Positions 17,431 to 26,947 of a stretch of 64,000 nucleotides of DNA are shown here, piece by piece. The DNA comes from Streptomyces ochraceiscleroticus (GTDB taxonomy: Bacteria > Actinomycetota > Actinomycetes > Streptomycetales > Streptomycetaceae). Position 1 is the first letter of the stretch. The number at the start of each line of letters is the position of its first letter. The notes below the pieces were generated by a model. It had not been told where the DNA came from. It saw only the letters and a list, made by a program, of their open reading frames with translations, and made no database searches. The position numbers and the translations under genes are program-made. The DNA is taken from assembly GCF_000720485.1 (NCBI RefSeq), contig NZ_JOAX01000031.1:1-64000 (forward strand), given 5' to 3'.

Positions 17431-18468
17431 TCAGACCGTCTTCGCCAGGGCCGTCACGAAGCGGTCGGTGGTGTCCCGGTCCCGGACCGCCAGCCGCAGC
17501 CAGTCGGTGCCCAGCCCCGGGAACGTGTCGCCGCGCCGGACCGCGAAGCCCAGCTTCCGCAGCCGCTCCCGTACGCCTGCCGCGTCCGGCAGCCGGATCA
17601 GCACGAACGGACCCTCGGCCGGACGCGCCACCGTGATCTGCGGGAACTCGCCCAACCGCGCGATCAGGTACTGGCGGTCGGCGGCGATCTGCGCGGCCGC
17701 CGCCCCGGCCTCGGCGAGCGCCGCCGGCTCGCAGCACGCTTCGGCCGCGGTGAGCGCGGGGGAGGAGACCGGCCACAGCGGCTGGACCCGCTCCAGCGCC
17801 TCGATGATCTCCGGATCCGCCAGTACGTACCCGATACGCAGCCCGGCCAGCCCCCAGGTCTTGGTGAGGCTGCGCAGCACCACCAGGCCCGGCAGGTCCG
17901 TACGGGAGGCCAGCGACTCCGCCTCGCCCGGTACCGCGTCCATGAACGCCTCGTCGACGACCAGCGTGCGGCCCGGCCGCGCCAGCGCCGCCACGGTCTC
18001 CGCGGGGTGCAGCACGGACGTGGGGTTGGTCGGGTTGCCGACCACGACCAGGTCCGCGTCGTCCGGTACCGCCTCCGGAGCCAGCCGGAAGCCGTCCCGC
18101 TCGGACAGCAGCACCCGCCGCACCTCGTGCCCGGCGTCCCGCAGGGCCGCCTCCGGCTCGGTGAACTGCGGATGCACCACGACCGGCTGCGTGGCGCGGA
18201 CTGCCCGCGCGAGCAGCACGAACGCCTCCGCGGCGCCGGCCGTCAGCAGCACCCGGGAGACCGGCAGCCCGTGCCGGGCGGCGACCGCGGCGCGCGCCGC
18301 CGTGCCGTCCGGGTACGCGGCCAGCCCGTCCAGTGACGCGGCGATCCGGGCCTTGAGCCAGGCCGGCGGGGTGCCCGTACGGACGTTGACGGCCAGGTCG
18401 GTCAGGCCGGCCGCGGCGCCGCGTACCTCGGCGTCCCCGTGGTGGCGAAGGTCGGGCAGGGGGGTCAC
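17431..18468 (-). CDS. cobC: CobC-like PLP-dependent aminotransferase/decarboxylase
   Basis: A 345-aa class I/II aminotransferase-fold protein of the Rv2231c/CobC type. It has LLTAGAAEAFVLLARAV, VVVGNPTNPTSVLHPAE, LVVDEAFMDAVPGE with the PLP Asp and VLRSLTKTWGLAGLRIGYVLA with the Schiff-base Lys. Histidinol-phosphate aminotransferase and L-threonine-O-3-phosphate decarboxylase (aminopropanol linker of B12) share this fold. Its start overlaps the stop of the CobE-like gene by 4 bp (ATGA), which favours a cobalamin role. The exact reaction is not provable from sequence. Confidence 0.82.
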   Translation of the reverse strand: MTPLPDLRHHGDAEVRGAAAGLTDLAVNVRTGTPPAWLKARIAASLDGLAAYPDGTAARAAVAARHGLPVSRVLLTAGAAEAFVLLARAVRATQPVVVHPQFTEPEAALRDAGHEVRRVLLSERDGFRLAPEAVPDDADLVVVGNPTNPTSVLHPAETVAALARPGRTLVVDEAFMDAVPGEAESLASRTDLPGLVVLRSLTKTWGLAGLRIGYVLADPEIIEALERVQPLWPVSSPALTAAEACCEPAALAEAGAAAAQIAADRQYLIARLGEFPQITVARPAEGPFVLIRLPDAAGVRERLRKLGFAVRRGDTFPGLGTDWLRLAVRDRDTTDRFVTALAKTV

Positions 18469-18989
18469 GGCGTCTCCTCGTGCGTGCGGGTCGGATGCGT
18501 GCGGACGGTCTGATGCGTGCTGCTGTCGTGCGGCGCGGCGCGGCGGGCGACCGCACAGGTGGCCCGCGCCGCGCCGCCGTCAGCGGACTTCCGCTTGGGC
18601 ACGGCCAGCGTGGCGCCGGGGCCCGCCGCGGCCAGCGCGGCGGCCTCGGCCACGGACGGCGTCCCGGCGGCGGCCAGCACCGCGCCCGAGGGATGCGGCA
18701 CCGGCACGGTGGCCAGCACGGCGGCCGGGTACGCCAGCAGTTCCACCCCCAGCAGCGCCGCCGCATCCCGCAGCCCCGGCTCCCGGGCCCTGGCGTCCAC
18801 GGTGGCCAGCGCGCGCACCGCGGAGAGCGGCAGCCCGGCCTCCGCGAGCACGGCCCCGACCAGCGCCGTCAGCTCCCCGGCCGGTACTCCGGGCCGCGCG
18901 CCGACCCCCACCACCAGGTCCCGCTCCGGTCCGGGCACGGCACGTTCGGCAGGCACGGCGGGTCCTTTCTGGAGTGCGTAGCCGGACAT
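18465..18989 (-). CDS. Cobalamin biosynthesis protein, CobE/CbiG C-terminal type
   Basis: A 174-aa protein whose residues ~25-125 match the CobE/CbiG C-terminal fold: LVVGVGARPGVPAGELTALV, then LSAVRALATVDARAREPGLRDAAALLGVELLAYP and VPHPSGAVLAAAGTPSVAEAAAL. CbiG-type domains help open ring A and lose C20 during corrin synthesis. The last ~40 residues are a Ser/Thr/His-rich tail without similarity. Translationally coupled to the downstream CobC-like gene. It is read away from the ZIP transporter gene. Confidence 0.82.
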   Translation of the reverse strand: MSGYALQKGPAVPAERAVPGPERDLVVGVGARPGVPAGELTALVGAVLAEAGLPLSAVRALATVDARAREPGLRDAAALLGVELLAYPAAVLATVPVPHPSGAVLAAAGTPSVAEAAALAAAGPGATLAVPKRKSADGGAARATCAVARRAAPHDSSTHQTVRTHPTRTHEETP

Positions 18990-19026
18990 GCGGGACCGGC
19001 AGGGGATCAGTAAGCAGGTGACACGG

Positions 19027-19042
19027 GTACCGGCACCGGTAC
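19027..19042. promoter_or_regulatory. 16-bp dyad between the divergent cobE-like and ZIP genes
   Basis: GTACCGGCACCGGTAC has perfect 7-bp arms around CA. It lies within the 86-bp divergent gap, 33 bp before the ZIP start, and is flanked by CAGGTG (19015-19020) and CACCTG (19042-19047). An operator is plausible. It does not resemble the A/T-rich Zur box. Confidence 0.4.
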
Positions 19043-19075
19043 ACCTGTGGGCACGGCGGCGGAAGGGGCGAGACA

Positions 19076-19804
19076 GTGCCTGTGGTCATCGCGGTCGGCG
19101 CGTTCCTGATGACCCTCGTCGGCGGCTGGGTCGCGCACCGGGTCACCGACCGCCGCCACCTCGTCCTCGGCCTCGCCGGCGGCCTGATGCTGGGCGTCGT
19201 CGGCCTCGACCTGCTGCCGGAGGCCCTGGAGGCGGCCGGTGTGCGGCTCCTCGGCGTCCCCGCGGCGCTGCTCTGCTTCGTACTGGGCTTCCTGGCCGCG
19301 CACGCCGCAGAACGGCTGCTGGCCGTCCGGAAGGCGGCCCACGGCATGGACCCGGAGGAGCGCGTCCCGCAGGTGGGGCTGACGGCCGCGGCCGCGATGG
19401 TCGTGCACAGCCTGATGGACGGCTTCGCGATCGGCGCGGCCTACCAGGTCGGCAGCGAGATGGCGGTGGCCGTGGCGCTCGCCGTGATCGCCCACGACTT
19501 CGCCGACGGCTTCAACACGTACACCGTCGCCAGCCTCTACGGGAACGTCCGGCGCAAGGCGCTGCTGCTGCTCGGCGCGGACGCGGTGGCGCCGCTCGCC
19601 GGCGCGGCGATCACGCTGGCCGTCACCCTGCCGGAGCAGCCGCTCGGGTTTTACCTGGGCTTCTTCGGCGGTGTCCTGCTCTACCTCGCGACCTCCGACA
19701 TCCTGCCGGAGGCCCACCACGACCACCCCGCGCTGTCCACCCTGGCCTGCACGGTGGCGGGCGTGGGCTTCATGTGGCTGGTGGTGGGCCTGTCGGGCGG
19801 CTGA
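19076..19804 (+). CDS. ZIP family divalent metal transporter
   Basis: A 242-aa membrane protein with about eight helices. Helices IV and V carry the metal path: MVVHSLMDGFAIGAAYQVG (residues ~111-129) and VIAHDFADGFNTYTVASL (residues ~139-156), with the conserved His/Asp/Asn residues of ZIP transporters. Late HHDHPA near residue 215 could bind metal. ZIP proteins bring Zn, Fe, Mn or Co inward. Lying between two groups of cobalamin genes, cobalt uptake is possible but not shown. GTG start at 19076. Confidence 0.88.
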   Translation: MPVVIAVGAFLMTLVGGWVAHRVTDRRHLVLGLAGGLMLGVVGLDLLPEALEAAGVRLLGVPAALLCFVLGFLAAHAAERLLAVRKAAHGMDPEERVPQVGLTAAAAMVVHSLMDGFAIGAAYQVGSEMAVAVALAVIAHDFADGFNTYTVASLYGNVRRKALLLLGADAVAPLAGAAITLAVTLPEQPLGFYLGFFGGVLLYLATSDILPEAHHDHPALSTLACTVAGVGFMWLVVGLSGG

Positions 19805-19809
19805 GGCCA

Positions 19810-21174
19810 TCAGGCGCTGCCCGCCCACGCCGCGGCCCGCGCCGCCAGCCGGTGCGCGAGCGACGGCTCGGCGGCCCAGTGCACATGCAGGTACGAGGCG
19901 TGCACCCCGTCCTGCACGAAGCCCTCGGTACGGCGCTCGGGGCGCACGAAGCCCCACGCCGGACTGTCGCCCGTACCCGGCTCCAGGACCGTGCGGTGGA
20001 ACTCGTGGCCGCGCACCCGCGTCCCGGCCGCGGCCAGCGCGCTGTCGCCGATGGCCACCGCCTCCCGGTAGCCCAGCGTCAGCCGCTCCGACATCCGCCC
20101 GTCGGCGGGCAGCACACCACACATCGGCCTGCCGTCCAGCGACCGGGAGAGGTACAGCAGGCCCGCGCACTCCGCGGCGACCGGCGCGCCCGCGGCCGCC
20201 AGCCGGGCGACCTCCGCGCGCAGCGGCTCGTTCGCCGACAGCTCCGGCGCGTACACCTCCGGGAAACCGCCGCCGATCACCAGCCCGGCCGTCCCCGGCG
20301 GCAGCTTCTCGTCCCGCAGCGGATCGAAGGTGACGACCTCGGCACCGGCCGCCGTCAGCAGCTCGGCGTGCTCCGCGTACGAGAACGTGAAGGCCGCGCC
20401 GCCCGCCACCGCGATCACCGGGCGGCCCGCCGCGGGCGTCTCCGGGGCCGTCGGCGCCCACGCGGGCACGGTCAGCTCCGGCGCGCTGCGCGCCAGCGCC
20501 AGCAGCCCCTCCAGGTCGCAGCCCGTACGGATCTGCTCGGCGAGCGCCGCCACCGAGTCCACCGCCTCCGGGGCCCGCTCCGCGACCGGGACCAGGCCCA
20601 GGTGCCGGGCGGGCGTATTGACCTTCGGCGCGCGCCGCAGACAGCCCAGTACCGGCACGCCCGCGCCGCCCAGCGCCTCGCGCAGCAGCGCCTCGTGCCG
20701 GTCGGAACCGACCTTGTTGAGGATCACACCGGCGAGCCGCACCTCCGGGTCCCAGGACGCGAAGCCGTGCACCAGCGCCGCCACCGAGCGGGACTGCGAG
20801 GACGCGTCCACGACGAGGACGACGGGCGCCCGCAGCAACTTCGCGACCTGCGCCGTCGAGCCCAGCTCGCCCATCCCGGACGCGCCGTCGAACATGCCCA
20901 TGACGCCCTCGACGAGCGCCAGGTCCGCGCCCGCCGCGCCGTGCAGGAACAGCGGCTCGATCCGCTCCGGACCGCACAGGTACGCGTCGAGGTTGCGGCC
21001 GGGGCGGCCCGTGGCCAGCGCGTGGTAGCCGGGATCGATGTAGTCCGGGCCCACCTTGTGCGGGGACACCGCGAGGCCCGCCTCGCGGAAGGCCGCCATC
21101 AGGCCCGTGGCGACGGTGGTCTTGCCGCTGCCCGAGGAGGGCGCGGCGATCACCAGGCGCGGAACGTTCACCAC
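19810..21174 (-). CDS. cobB: Cobyrinate a,c-diamide synthase
   Basis: A 454-aa glutamine amidotransferase that amidates the a and c side chains of (hydrogeno)cobyrinic acid. The N-terminal P-loop is APSSGSGKTTVATGLMAAF (residues ~10-28), followed by KVGPDYIDPGYH and LVEGVMGMFDG. The C-terminal GATase domain has IGGGFPEVYAPELS, the nucleophile in AAECAGLLYLSRSL and HGYRE-type features replaced here by GYREAVAIG and HEFHRT. It is the last gene of the riboswitch-led cob operon, 28 bp after cobO. The ZIP gene is convergent, ending 5 bp away. Confidence 0.95.
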   Translation of the reverse strand: MVNVPRLVIAAPSSGSGKTTVATGLMAAFREAGLAVSPHKVGPDYIDPGYHALATGRPGRNLDAYLCGPERIEPLFLHGAAGADLALVEGVMGMFDGASGMGELGSTAQVAKLLRAPVVLVVDASSQSRSVAALVHGFASWDPEVRLAGVILNKVGSDRHEALLREALGGAGVPVLGCLRRAPKVNTPARHLGLVPVAERAPEAVDSVAALAEQIRTGCDLEGLLALARSAPELTVPAWAPTAPETPAAGRPVIAVAGGAAFTFSYAEHAELLTAAGAEVVTFDPLRDEKLPPGTAGLVIGGGFPEVYAPELSANEPLRAEVARLAAAGAPVAAECAGLLYLSRSLDGRPMCGVLPADGRMSERLTLGYREAVAIGDSALAAAGTRVRGHEFHRTVLEPGTGDSPAWGFVRPERRTEGFVQDGVHASYLHVHWAAEPSLAHRLAARAAAWAGSA

Positions 21175-21202
21175 TGGCTCATCACTTCGGTCATCGCTGC
21201 GG

Positions 21203-21799
21203 TCACCACTCGATGCCCCGCTGGCCCTTCTGGCCCGCGTCCATGGGGTGCTTGACCTTGGTCATGTCGGTGACCAGGTCGGCGAAGTCCACCAGCTTCT
21301 CCGGCGCGTTACGGCCCGTGATCACGACATGCTGGGTGCCGGGACGGTTCCGCAGCACCTCGATCACCTCATCGGTGTCGATCCAGCCCCAGTGCATCGG
21401 GTACGCGAACTCGTCCAGCACGTACAGCTTGTACGACTCCGCCGCCAGGTCCCGCTTGACCTGCTCCCAGCCCTCGCGGGCCGCCTCCTCGCTGGACTCG
21501 ATGTCGCGCTGGACCCAGGACCAGCCCTCGCCCATCTTGTGCCAGGCGACGGTGCCGCCCTCGCCGGTCTCGCCGAGCACCTTCAGCGCCCGCTCCTCGC
21601 CGACCTTCCACTTCGCGGACTTCACGAACTGGAACACTCCCACCGGCCAGCCCTGGTTCCAGGCGCGCAGCGCCAGCCCGAAGGCGGCGGTGGACTTGCC
21701 CTTGCCGGTGCCGGTGTGGACGAAGACGAGCGGGCGGTTGCGGCGCTGACGGGTGGTGAGGCCGTCGTTCGGTACGACGGTCGGCTGTCCCTGCGGCAT
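21203..21799 (-). CDS. cobO: Cob(I)yrinic acid a,c-diamide adenosyltransferase
   Basis: A 198-aa BtuR/CobO/CobA-type corrinoid adenosyltransferase. It shows the P-loop VHTGTGKGKSTAAFGLALRA (residues ~28-46), GVFQFVKSAKWKVGEE and VLDEFAYPMHWGWID, all hallmark stretches. It transfers the adenosyl group of ATP to Co(I) corrinoid. The ATG overlaps the stop of the chelatase gene (TGATG), so the two are translationally coupled. Confidence 0.96.
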   Translation of the reverse strand: MPQGQPTVVPNDGLTTRQRRNRPLVFVHTGTGKGKSTAAFGLALRAWNQGWPVGVFQFVKSAKWKVGEERALKVLGETGEGGTVAWHKMGEGWSWVQRDIESSEEAAREGWEQVKRDLAAESYKLYVLDEFAYPMHWGWIDTDEVIEVLRNRPGTQHVVITGRNAPEKLVDFADLVTDMTKVKHPMDAGQKGQRGIEW

Positions 21800-23910
21800 C
21801 AGGCGGCCCTCCGGTGAGTGGTGTCGGTGACGGTGCGGACGAGCGCGGAGACGCTGTCCGCGCGGAGTTCGTCGAGGGTGACGGCGGTGCCCTGCAGATC
21901 GCGGGCCAGCTCGCCGGCCAGGCCGAGGCGGACGGGACCGGCCTCGCAGTCCACGACGACCGAGGCGACGCCCTCGGAGGCCAGCAGGTGCGCGGCCTTG
22001 GCAGCGCGCGGGCGCGGCTCGACGCCGCCGGTCGCCCGGCCGTCGGTGACGACCACGACCAGCGGGCGGCGCGAGGCGTCCCGCATCCGCTCCACGCGCA
22101 GGACCTCATGGGCCTTCAGCAGGCCCGCGGCCAGCGGGGTGCGGCCGCCGGTCGGGAGCTGCTCCAGCCGGGCCGCGCCCGCCTCCACGGAGGAGGTCGG
22201 CGGCAGCGCGAGCTCGGCGTCCGCGCCCCGGAAGGTGATCATGCCGACCTTGTCGCGCCGCTGGTACGCGTCCAGCAGCAGCGACAGCACCGCGCCCTTG
22301 ACCGCGGTCATCCGCTTCCGCGCCGCCATCGAGCCGGACGCGTCCACGACGAAGAGGACCAGGTTGCCCTCGCGGCCCTCGCGTACGGCCTCGCGCAGAT
22401 CGTCGCGCCGGACCAGCAGCCCGCGGCCGCTGCGCCCGCGCGCCTTCTGGTGCGGCGCCGCGGCCTGCACGGTCGCCGCCAGGTGCAGCTTGCTCAGCGC
22501 GCCCTGCGGGCGGCGGGCGCCGGTGGTCCGGCCGTGCGCGGTACGGGCCCGCGACCGGCGGCCGTCGGCGCCCTCGCCGAGCCCCGGCACGTCCAGCCGC
22601 CGGGTCTTGAACGGCTCGGTGGCGCCGACCGCGGCCTTCTCCGGGGCGGCCCCGCCCTCGGCGGCCTCGCTCTTGGGCTGAGCGGGCTGCTGCTCCGGAG
22701 CCCCGTCCGAGCGCTGGTCCGGTACGGAGGGCTGCTCGGGGCCCGCGTCCGCGCCGGCCGGTGGCGGCGCGTCGTCCGGGCCGCCCTGCGGCGGCAGCCC
22801 GCCGCCCCCGTCCGGGCCCCCGCCGTCCGGCCCGTCCGGACCGTCGTCCGGGCCCTGCGGCTCGGGGTCGGGCTCGTCGTCGCCCTGGGAGTCCTCCTGG
22901 GGGCCGAACTCGTCCAGGGTCTGGTCGAGCTTGTCCTCGTCGAGGCCGGGGGCGTCGAAGGGGTTGCGGCGGCGCCGGTGCGGCAGCGCGAGCAGCGCGG
23001 CCTGCCGGACGTCCTCTTCCAGCACCTCGTCCCGGCCCGCCCACGCGGCCAGCGCCGTCGCGGTACGCGCCATCACGATGTCCGCGCGCATGCCGTCCAC
23101 CTCGAAGGCCGCGCAGGTGGCGGCGATCTGGCGGAGCGCCGCGTCGCCGAGCGTCACGTCGGGGAGCAGCGCGCGGGCGGTGGCGATCCGCTGCCGCAGG
23201 GCCTCCTCCTCGGCGGCCCAGCGCGCCGCGAAGCCGGCCGGGTCGGCGTCGTACGCCAGCCGCCGCCGTACGACCTCGACCCGCTGGTCCGGCTCGCGGG
23301 AGGCCGCGACCTCCACGGTCAGCCCGAACCGGTCCAGCAACTGCGGCCGCAGCTCGCCCTCTTCGGGGTTCATCGTGCCCACGAGCAGGAACCGCGCGGC
23401 GTGCCGTACGGAGACGCCCTCGCGCTCGACGTAGGAGGCGCCCATGGCGGCGGCGTCCAGGAGGAGGTCGATCAGGTGATCGTGCAGGAGGTTGACCTCG
23501 TCGACGTACAGGATGCCGCGGTGGGCGTGTGCGAGCAGGCCCGGCTCGAACGCCTTGACCCCCTCGGACAGGGCGCGCTCGATGTCGAGGGCGCCCGCCA
23601 GGCGGTCCTCCGAGGCGCCCACCGGGAGCTCGACCATGCGCGCCGCACGCGATTCGGCTGGGCTCACCTCGTGCGGCCCGTCCGGGCACTGCGGGTCGGG
23701 ACCGGCGGGGTCGCAGCTGAAGCGGCAGCCGGCGACCACCGAGACGTCGGGCAGCAGGTCGGCCAGCGCACGGACCGCGGTCGACTTGGCGGTGCCCTTC
23801 TCGCCGCGGACCAGGACGCCGCCCACCGCCGGGCTGACCGCGTTCAGCAGCAGCGCCAGCCGCAGGTCGTCCATGCCGACGACGGCGGTGAACGGATACC
23901 GGGTGCTCAC
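21799..23910 (-). CDS. Magnesium/cobalt chelatase ChlI-ChlD fusion subunit
   Basis: A 703-aa protein. Residues ~1-330 are an AAA+ ATPase like ChlI/BchI: YPFTAVVGMDDLRLALLLNAV, Walker A LVRGEKGTAKSTAVRAL, Walker B-type GILYVDEVNLLHDHL and a sensor TMNPEEG. Residues ~340-500 form a Pro/Asp/Gly-rich acidic linker. Residues ~510-703 are a VWA domain with the MIDAS motif FVVDASGSMAARKR. It should power metal insertion with a large CobN-type subunit. No cobN is present between it and cobQ, nor elsewhere in the window. GTG start at 23910 follows GGAGG at a longer spacing. Confidence 0.9.
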   Translation of the reverse strand: MSTRYPFTAVVGMDDLRLALLLNAVSPAVGGVLVRGEKGTAKSTAVRALADLLPDVSVVAGCRFSCDPAGPDPQCPDGPHEVSPAESRAARMVELPVGASEDRLAGALDIERALSEGVKAFEPGLLAHAHRGILYVDEVNLLHDHLIDLLLDAAAMGASYVEREGVSVRHAARFLLVGTMNPEEGELRPQLLDRFGLTVEVAASREPDQRVEVVRRRLAYDADPAGFAARWAAEEEALRQRIATARALLPDVTLGDAALRQIAATCAAFEVDGMRADIVMARTATALAAWAGRDEVLEEDVRQAALLALPHRRRRNPFDAPGLDEDKLDQTLDEFGPQEDSQGDDEPDPEPQGPDDGPDGPDGGGPDGGGGLPPQGGPDDAPPPAGADAGPEQPSVPDQRSDGAPEQQPAQPKSEAAEGGAAPEKAAVGATEPFKTRRLDVPGLGEGADGRRSRARTAHGRTTGARRPQGALSKLHLAATVQAAAPHQKARGRSGRGLLVRRDDLREAVREGREGNLVLFVVDASGSMAARKRMTAVKGAVLSLLLDAYQRRDKVGMITFRGADAELALPPTSSVEAGAARLEQLPTGGRTPLAAGLLKAHEVLRVERMRDASRRPLVVVVTDGRATGGVEPRPRAAKAAHLLASEGVASVVVDCEAGPVRLGLAGELARDLQGTAVTLDELRADSVSALVRTVTDTTHRRAA

Positions 23911-23960
23911 GTACGGATCACTCCTCCGAGTGGCTTTCGTTGGCTTGTCGCCGGGCGTGC

Positions 23961-25490
23961 TCACGGTGCCCCCGGCGGTACGAACGGCAGATCCTTCGGC
24001 ACCCCGTCCTCGATCAGCCGCAGCAGGGCCGCGGTGTCCGCGTGTTCCTCGATCAGGTCGCCCAGCGCGTCGAGCTGTTCCTCACGCAGCGCGTCGAAGC
24101 AGGTGTCCGGCGCGGGCACGAACGCGCGCCCCGCGGCGGCGGCCACCCGGCGCAGGAAGGCACGCCGGAAGCCGTCGCTCTCCAGGGAGCCGTGCCAGTG
24201 GGTGCCCCATACGGAGCCGACCCGGCAGCCGTCCAGGAACGGCTCGTCGCCCTCCCGGACGTCGGCCACGCCGTGGTGGATCTCGTACCCCGCCACCGGC
24301 TCGGACAGCGCCTCGCCTTCCGGCCGGGCGAGGGTCTTCTCCGGTGCGAACCGCACCCGTACGGGCAGCAGTCCGAGCCCGTCGACGGCGCCGGCCCGCG
24401 ACTCCACCTCGTCCTCGATGTGCTCGGCGAGCATCTGGAAGCCGCCGCAGATGCCGAGCACCGGGCGGCCCTCGGCGGCCCGGCGGGCGATCGCGTCGGC
24501 GAGGCCGCGCTCGCGCAGCCACTGCAGGGCCCGTACGGTCCCGCGGGTGCCGGGCAGGACGACCAGGTCGGCGTCGGCCAGCTCCTCGGGGCGGTCCACG
24601 AAGCGCACCACGACGCCCGGTTCGGCGGCGAGCGCGTCGACGTCCGTGAAGTTCGACATCAGGGGGACGGCGGCGACGGCCACCCGCAGGATGTCCTTGC
24701 CGTGCGGCGGCGCGACCGTGCTCTCGCGCACCGCGCCGCGCAGCGAGACGTGCAGGCCGTCCTCCTCGTCGATGCCGAGCCCGTGCCGGAACGGCAGGAC
24801 GCCCAGCGTCGGCCGCCCGCTCAGCTCCTTGAGCATGTCCAGGCCCGGCTCCAGCAGCGTCACGTCGCCGCGGAACTTGTTCACCAGGTAGCCCGCGATG
24901 TGCGCCTGGTCGGCCTCGGAGAGCAGCGCGGTGGTGCCGAAGAAGGACGCGAAGACGCCGCCGCGGTCGATGTCGCCGACGACGACCACGGGCAGGTTCG
25001 CGGCGCGTGCGATGCCCATGTTCACGATGTCCGTGCGGCGGAGGTTGATCTCCGCGGGGCTGCCGGCGCCCTCGCAGATCACCGCGTCGTGCGTACGACG
25101 CAGCTCCTGGAGGCAGTCGGTGACCGTGCCGAGCAGCTTCTCCTGGCGCCCGGCGTGGTACCCACGCGCGCTCAGCTCACCCACCGGCTTGCCCAGCAGC
25201 ACGACCTGGCTGCTGCGGTCGCTGCCAGGCTTGAGCAGGACCGGGTTCATCAGCGCGGTCGGCTCGACGCGGGCCGCCGCGGCCTGCATGGCCTGCGCCC
25301 GCCCGATCTCCGCGCCCTCGCGCGTCACATACGAATTGAGCGACATGTTCTGCGCCTTGAAGGGCGCGACCTTGACGCCTTTGCGCGCCAGCCAGCGGCA
25401 GATGCCCGCCGTGACCACGCTCTTGCCCGCGTCCGACGTCGTCCCGGCGACCAGCAGGCCGCCGCCGAGAGTCCTGTCCGTACCGCTCAC
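23961..25490 (-). CDS. cobQ: Cobyric acid synthase CobQ
   Basis: A 509-aa amidotransferase that amidates side chains b, d, e and g of adenosylcobyrinate diamide. N-terminal synthetase domain: [25 protein letters not shown], then [25 protein letters not shown] and the [10 protein letters not shown] stretch. C-terminal GATase: [15 protein letters not shown] (nucleophile Cys) and [11 protein letters not shown], with the final [19 protein letters not shown]. The GTG at 25490 has GGAG upstream and overlaps the cobD stop by 4 bp. A longer frame upstream runs through cobD in another phase and is not used. Confidence 0.97.
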   Translation of the reverse strand: MSGTDRTLGGGLLVAGTTSDAGKSVVTAGICRWLARKGVKVAPFKAQNMSLNSYVTREGAEIGRAQAMQAAAARVEPTALMNPVLLKPGSDRSSQVVLLGKPVGELSARGYHAGRQEKLLGTVTDCLQELRRTHDAVICEGAGSPAEINLRRTDIVNMGIARAANLPVVVVGDIDRGGVFASFFGTTALLSEADQAHIAGYLVNKFRGDVTLLEPGLDMLKELSGRPTLGVLPFRHGLGIDEEDGLHVSLRGAVRESTVAPPHGKDILRVAVAAVPLMSNFTDVDALAAEPGVVVRFVDRPEELADADLVVLPGTRGTVRALQWLRERGLADAIARRAAEGRPVLGICGGFQMLAEHIEDEVESRAGAVDGLGLLPVRVRFAPEKTLARPEGEALSEPVAGYEIHHGVADVREGDEPFLDGCRVGSVWGTHWHGSLESDGFRRAFLRRVAAAAGRAFVPAPDTCFDALREEQLDALGDLIEEHADTAALLRLIEDGVPKDLPFVPPGAP

Positions 25491-26455
25491 CGGGATCTCC
25501 TCGCCTTCCGCGCACCGCGGACCGCGCCCACGGCGATCCGCGCCCCGACCGTCGTCGCCAGCGCCAGCGCGCTCACCCGGCGCGACAGCCGCACCGCGCG
25601 CGCGATGTCCGCGCCGTCGACCGCGCGTGCGCCGTCGTTGAGCACCGGCCGGTGCTCGACCCGCCCCGCGTACGCGAGCGTGCCGCCCAGCCGTACGCCG
25701 AGCGCGCCCGCGAACGACGCCTCCACCGGGCCCGCGTTGGGGCTCGGGTGCCGCTTGCCGTCGGTCCGCCAGGCGCGCCACGCGCCGCGCGGGTCGGGCC
25801 CGGCGACGGTGGCCAGCAGGGCGGTGAGCCGCGCGCCGGGCCAGCCCGCCACGTCGTCCAGCCGGGCCGAGGCCCAGCCGTACCGGCGGTAGCGGTCCGA
25901 CTTGTGGCCCACCATCGCATCGAGCGTGTTGACCGCGCGGAAGGCGACCAGGCCCGGTACACCGCCCACGGCGCCCCAGACCAGCGCGCCCACGACCGCG
26001 TCGGAGGTGTTCTCGGCGACGGACTCCACGACGGCGCGGGCCATCTGCTGTCCGTCGAGGGCCTGCGGGTCGCGGCCGCACAGGTGCGGCAGCCGCTCGC
26101 GCGCCGTGTCCAGGTCGCCGGCCTCCAGCGCGCCGCCGATGGCGCGCGCCTCCCGGCCCAGCGTCGTCCCGCCCAGCACGGCCCAGGTGGCGGCGGCGGT
26201 CAGCGCGATGTGTGCGGGGGCGCAACGGCGTACGGCACGGGAGAGCAGGGCGGCGCCCACGGCGGCCCCGCCGGCGCACAGCGCGGTGTGCGCCGCTCCG
26301 TATCCACGGTGGTCGCGCCACAGCCCGCGCTCCACGGCGCCCGCGGCCCGCCCGAAGGCGGCCACCGGGTGGCCGTGGCGGGGATCGCCCACGGCCAGGT
26401 CGCCGAGAAAGCCCAGAGCCGCGCCGCACGCATAGGTGGCGTGTTCGGCACGCAT
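25487..26455 (-). CDS. cobD: Adenosylcobinamide-phosphate synthase CobD/CbiB
   Basis: A 322-aa membrane protein joining cobyric acid with aminopropanol (phosphate). It has the family N-terminus [24 protein letters not shown], the [38 protein letters not shown] core, [26 protein letters not shown], and [21 protein letters not shown]. Start 26455 ([11 protein letters not shown]) is chosen, 142 nt downstream of the riboswitch. First gene of the operon cobD-cobQ-chelatase-cobO-cobB. Confidence 0.95.
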   Translation of the reverse strand: MRAEHATYACGAALGFLGDLAVGDPRHGHPVAAFGRAAGAVERGLWRDHRGYGAAHTALCAGGAAVGAALLSRAVRRCAPAHIALTAAATWAVLGGTTLGREARAIGGALEAGDLDTARERLPHLCGRDPQALDGQQMARAVVESVAENTSDAVVGALVWGAVGGVPGLVAFRAVNTLDAMVGHKSDRYRRYGWASARLDDVAGWPGARLTALLATVAGPDPRGAWRAWRTDGKRHPSPNAGPVEASFAGALGVRLGGTLAYAGRVEHRPVLNDGARAVDGADIARAVRLSRRVSALALATTVGARIAVGAVRGARKARRSR

Positions 26456-26597
26456 CGTCGGATCAGCCTGCCGTCGTGCCTCGGAGGGACGGCCGCACGC
26501 GGTCGCGTACCGGGCGTACGGCACAGGAAGGCAGGGGTCTCGGCTCGGGGCCCGGCATGACGTGTGTCCTCACTCAGGGTCCGCGCCCTGGCTCGAC

Positions 26598-26772
26598 GTG
26601 ACGGGCGACGAGAGTCTCCTGGCTCCCGGATCGGCGCTGCCCCCGGCCTTCCAGCCCGGTGTCTGCGGCGGGCCGTGGCCTCTTCTGGAGGAGCGCTCCC
26701 CGGTGACAGTGGCGGGACCGCGCCGGATTCTCACCGGACTTCCTCATCTGTCGCCGAATGGCACCGGGCAGT
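26598..26772 (-). ncRNA. Cobalamin (B12) riboswitch controlling the cob operon
   Basis: On the minus strand the RNA shows the class hallmarks in order: a GGTGCC start near 26765, then GGTGAGAATCCGGCGC and GGTCCCGCCACTGT (about 26701-26741), an intervening stem rich in GGCC, and the B12 box GCCAGGAGACTCTCGTCGCC at about 26604-26623. It lies 142 nt upstream of cobD. Actinobacterial members repress translation or transcription of downstream genes when adenosylcobalamin binds. No obvious intrinsic terminator was seen in the remaining leader, so translational control is the better guess. The stretch 26773-26947 to its right should hold divergent promoters for the cob operon and the EACC1 operon; I could not assign -10/-35 boxes with confidence. 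Confidence 0.93.
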
Positions 26773-26947
26773 CCACCACGTGCCGCGAATGCCCGTCAAC
26801 TCACCCTTGACCTGCGACGCGAACGTATGGCAGCCCCTGTGGCCAAGGACACAGCGTGGACGGTGGTTGACGACCTGTTGCCTGCCGCACCTCCGGCACG
26901 ACACCATCGGGGCACCTATGGCAAAGGTGCCGCAGGAGGGGGACGGG

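Noticed and set aside
21814..24891. Very long open frame on the plus strand opposite the cob genes, and a similar one at 16187-19021
   Set aside because: Both are antisense to genes with clear family motifs; high GC makes stop-free shadow frames common. Their translations are low-complexity Arg/Gly/Ala-rich text without motifs.
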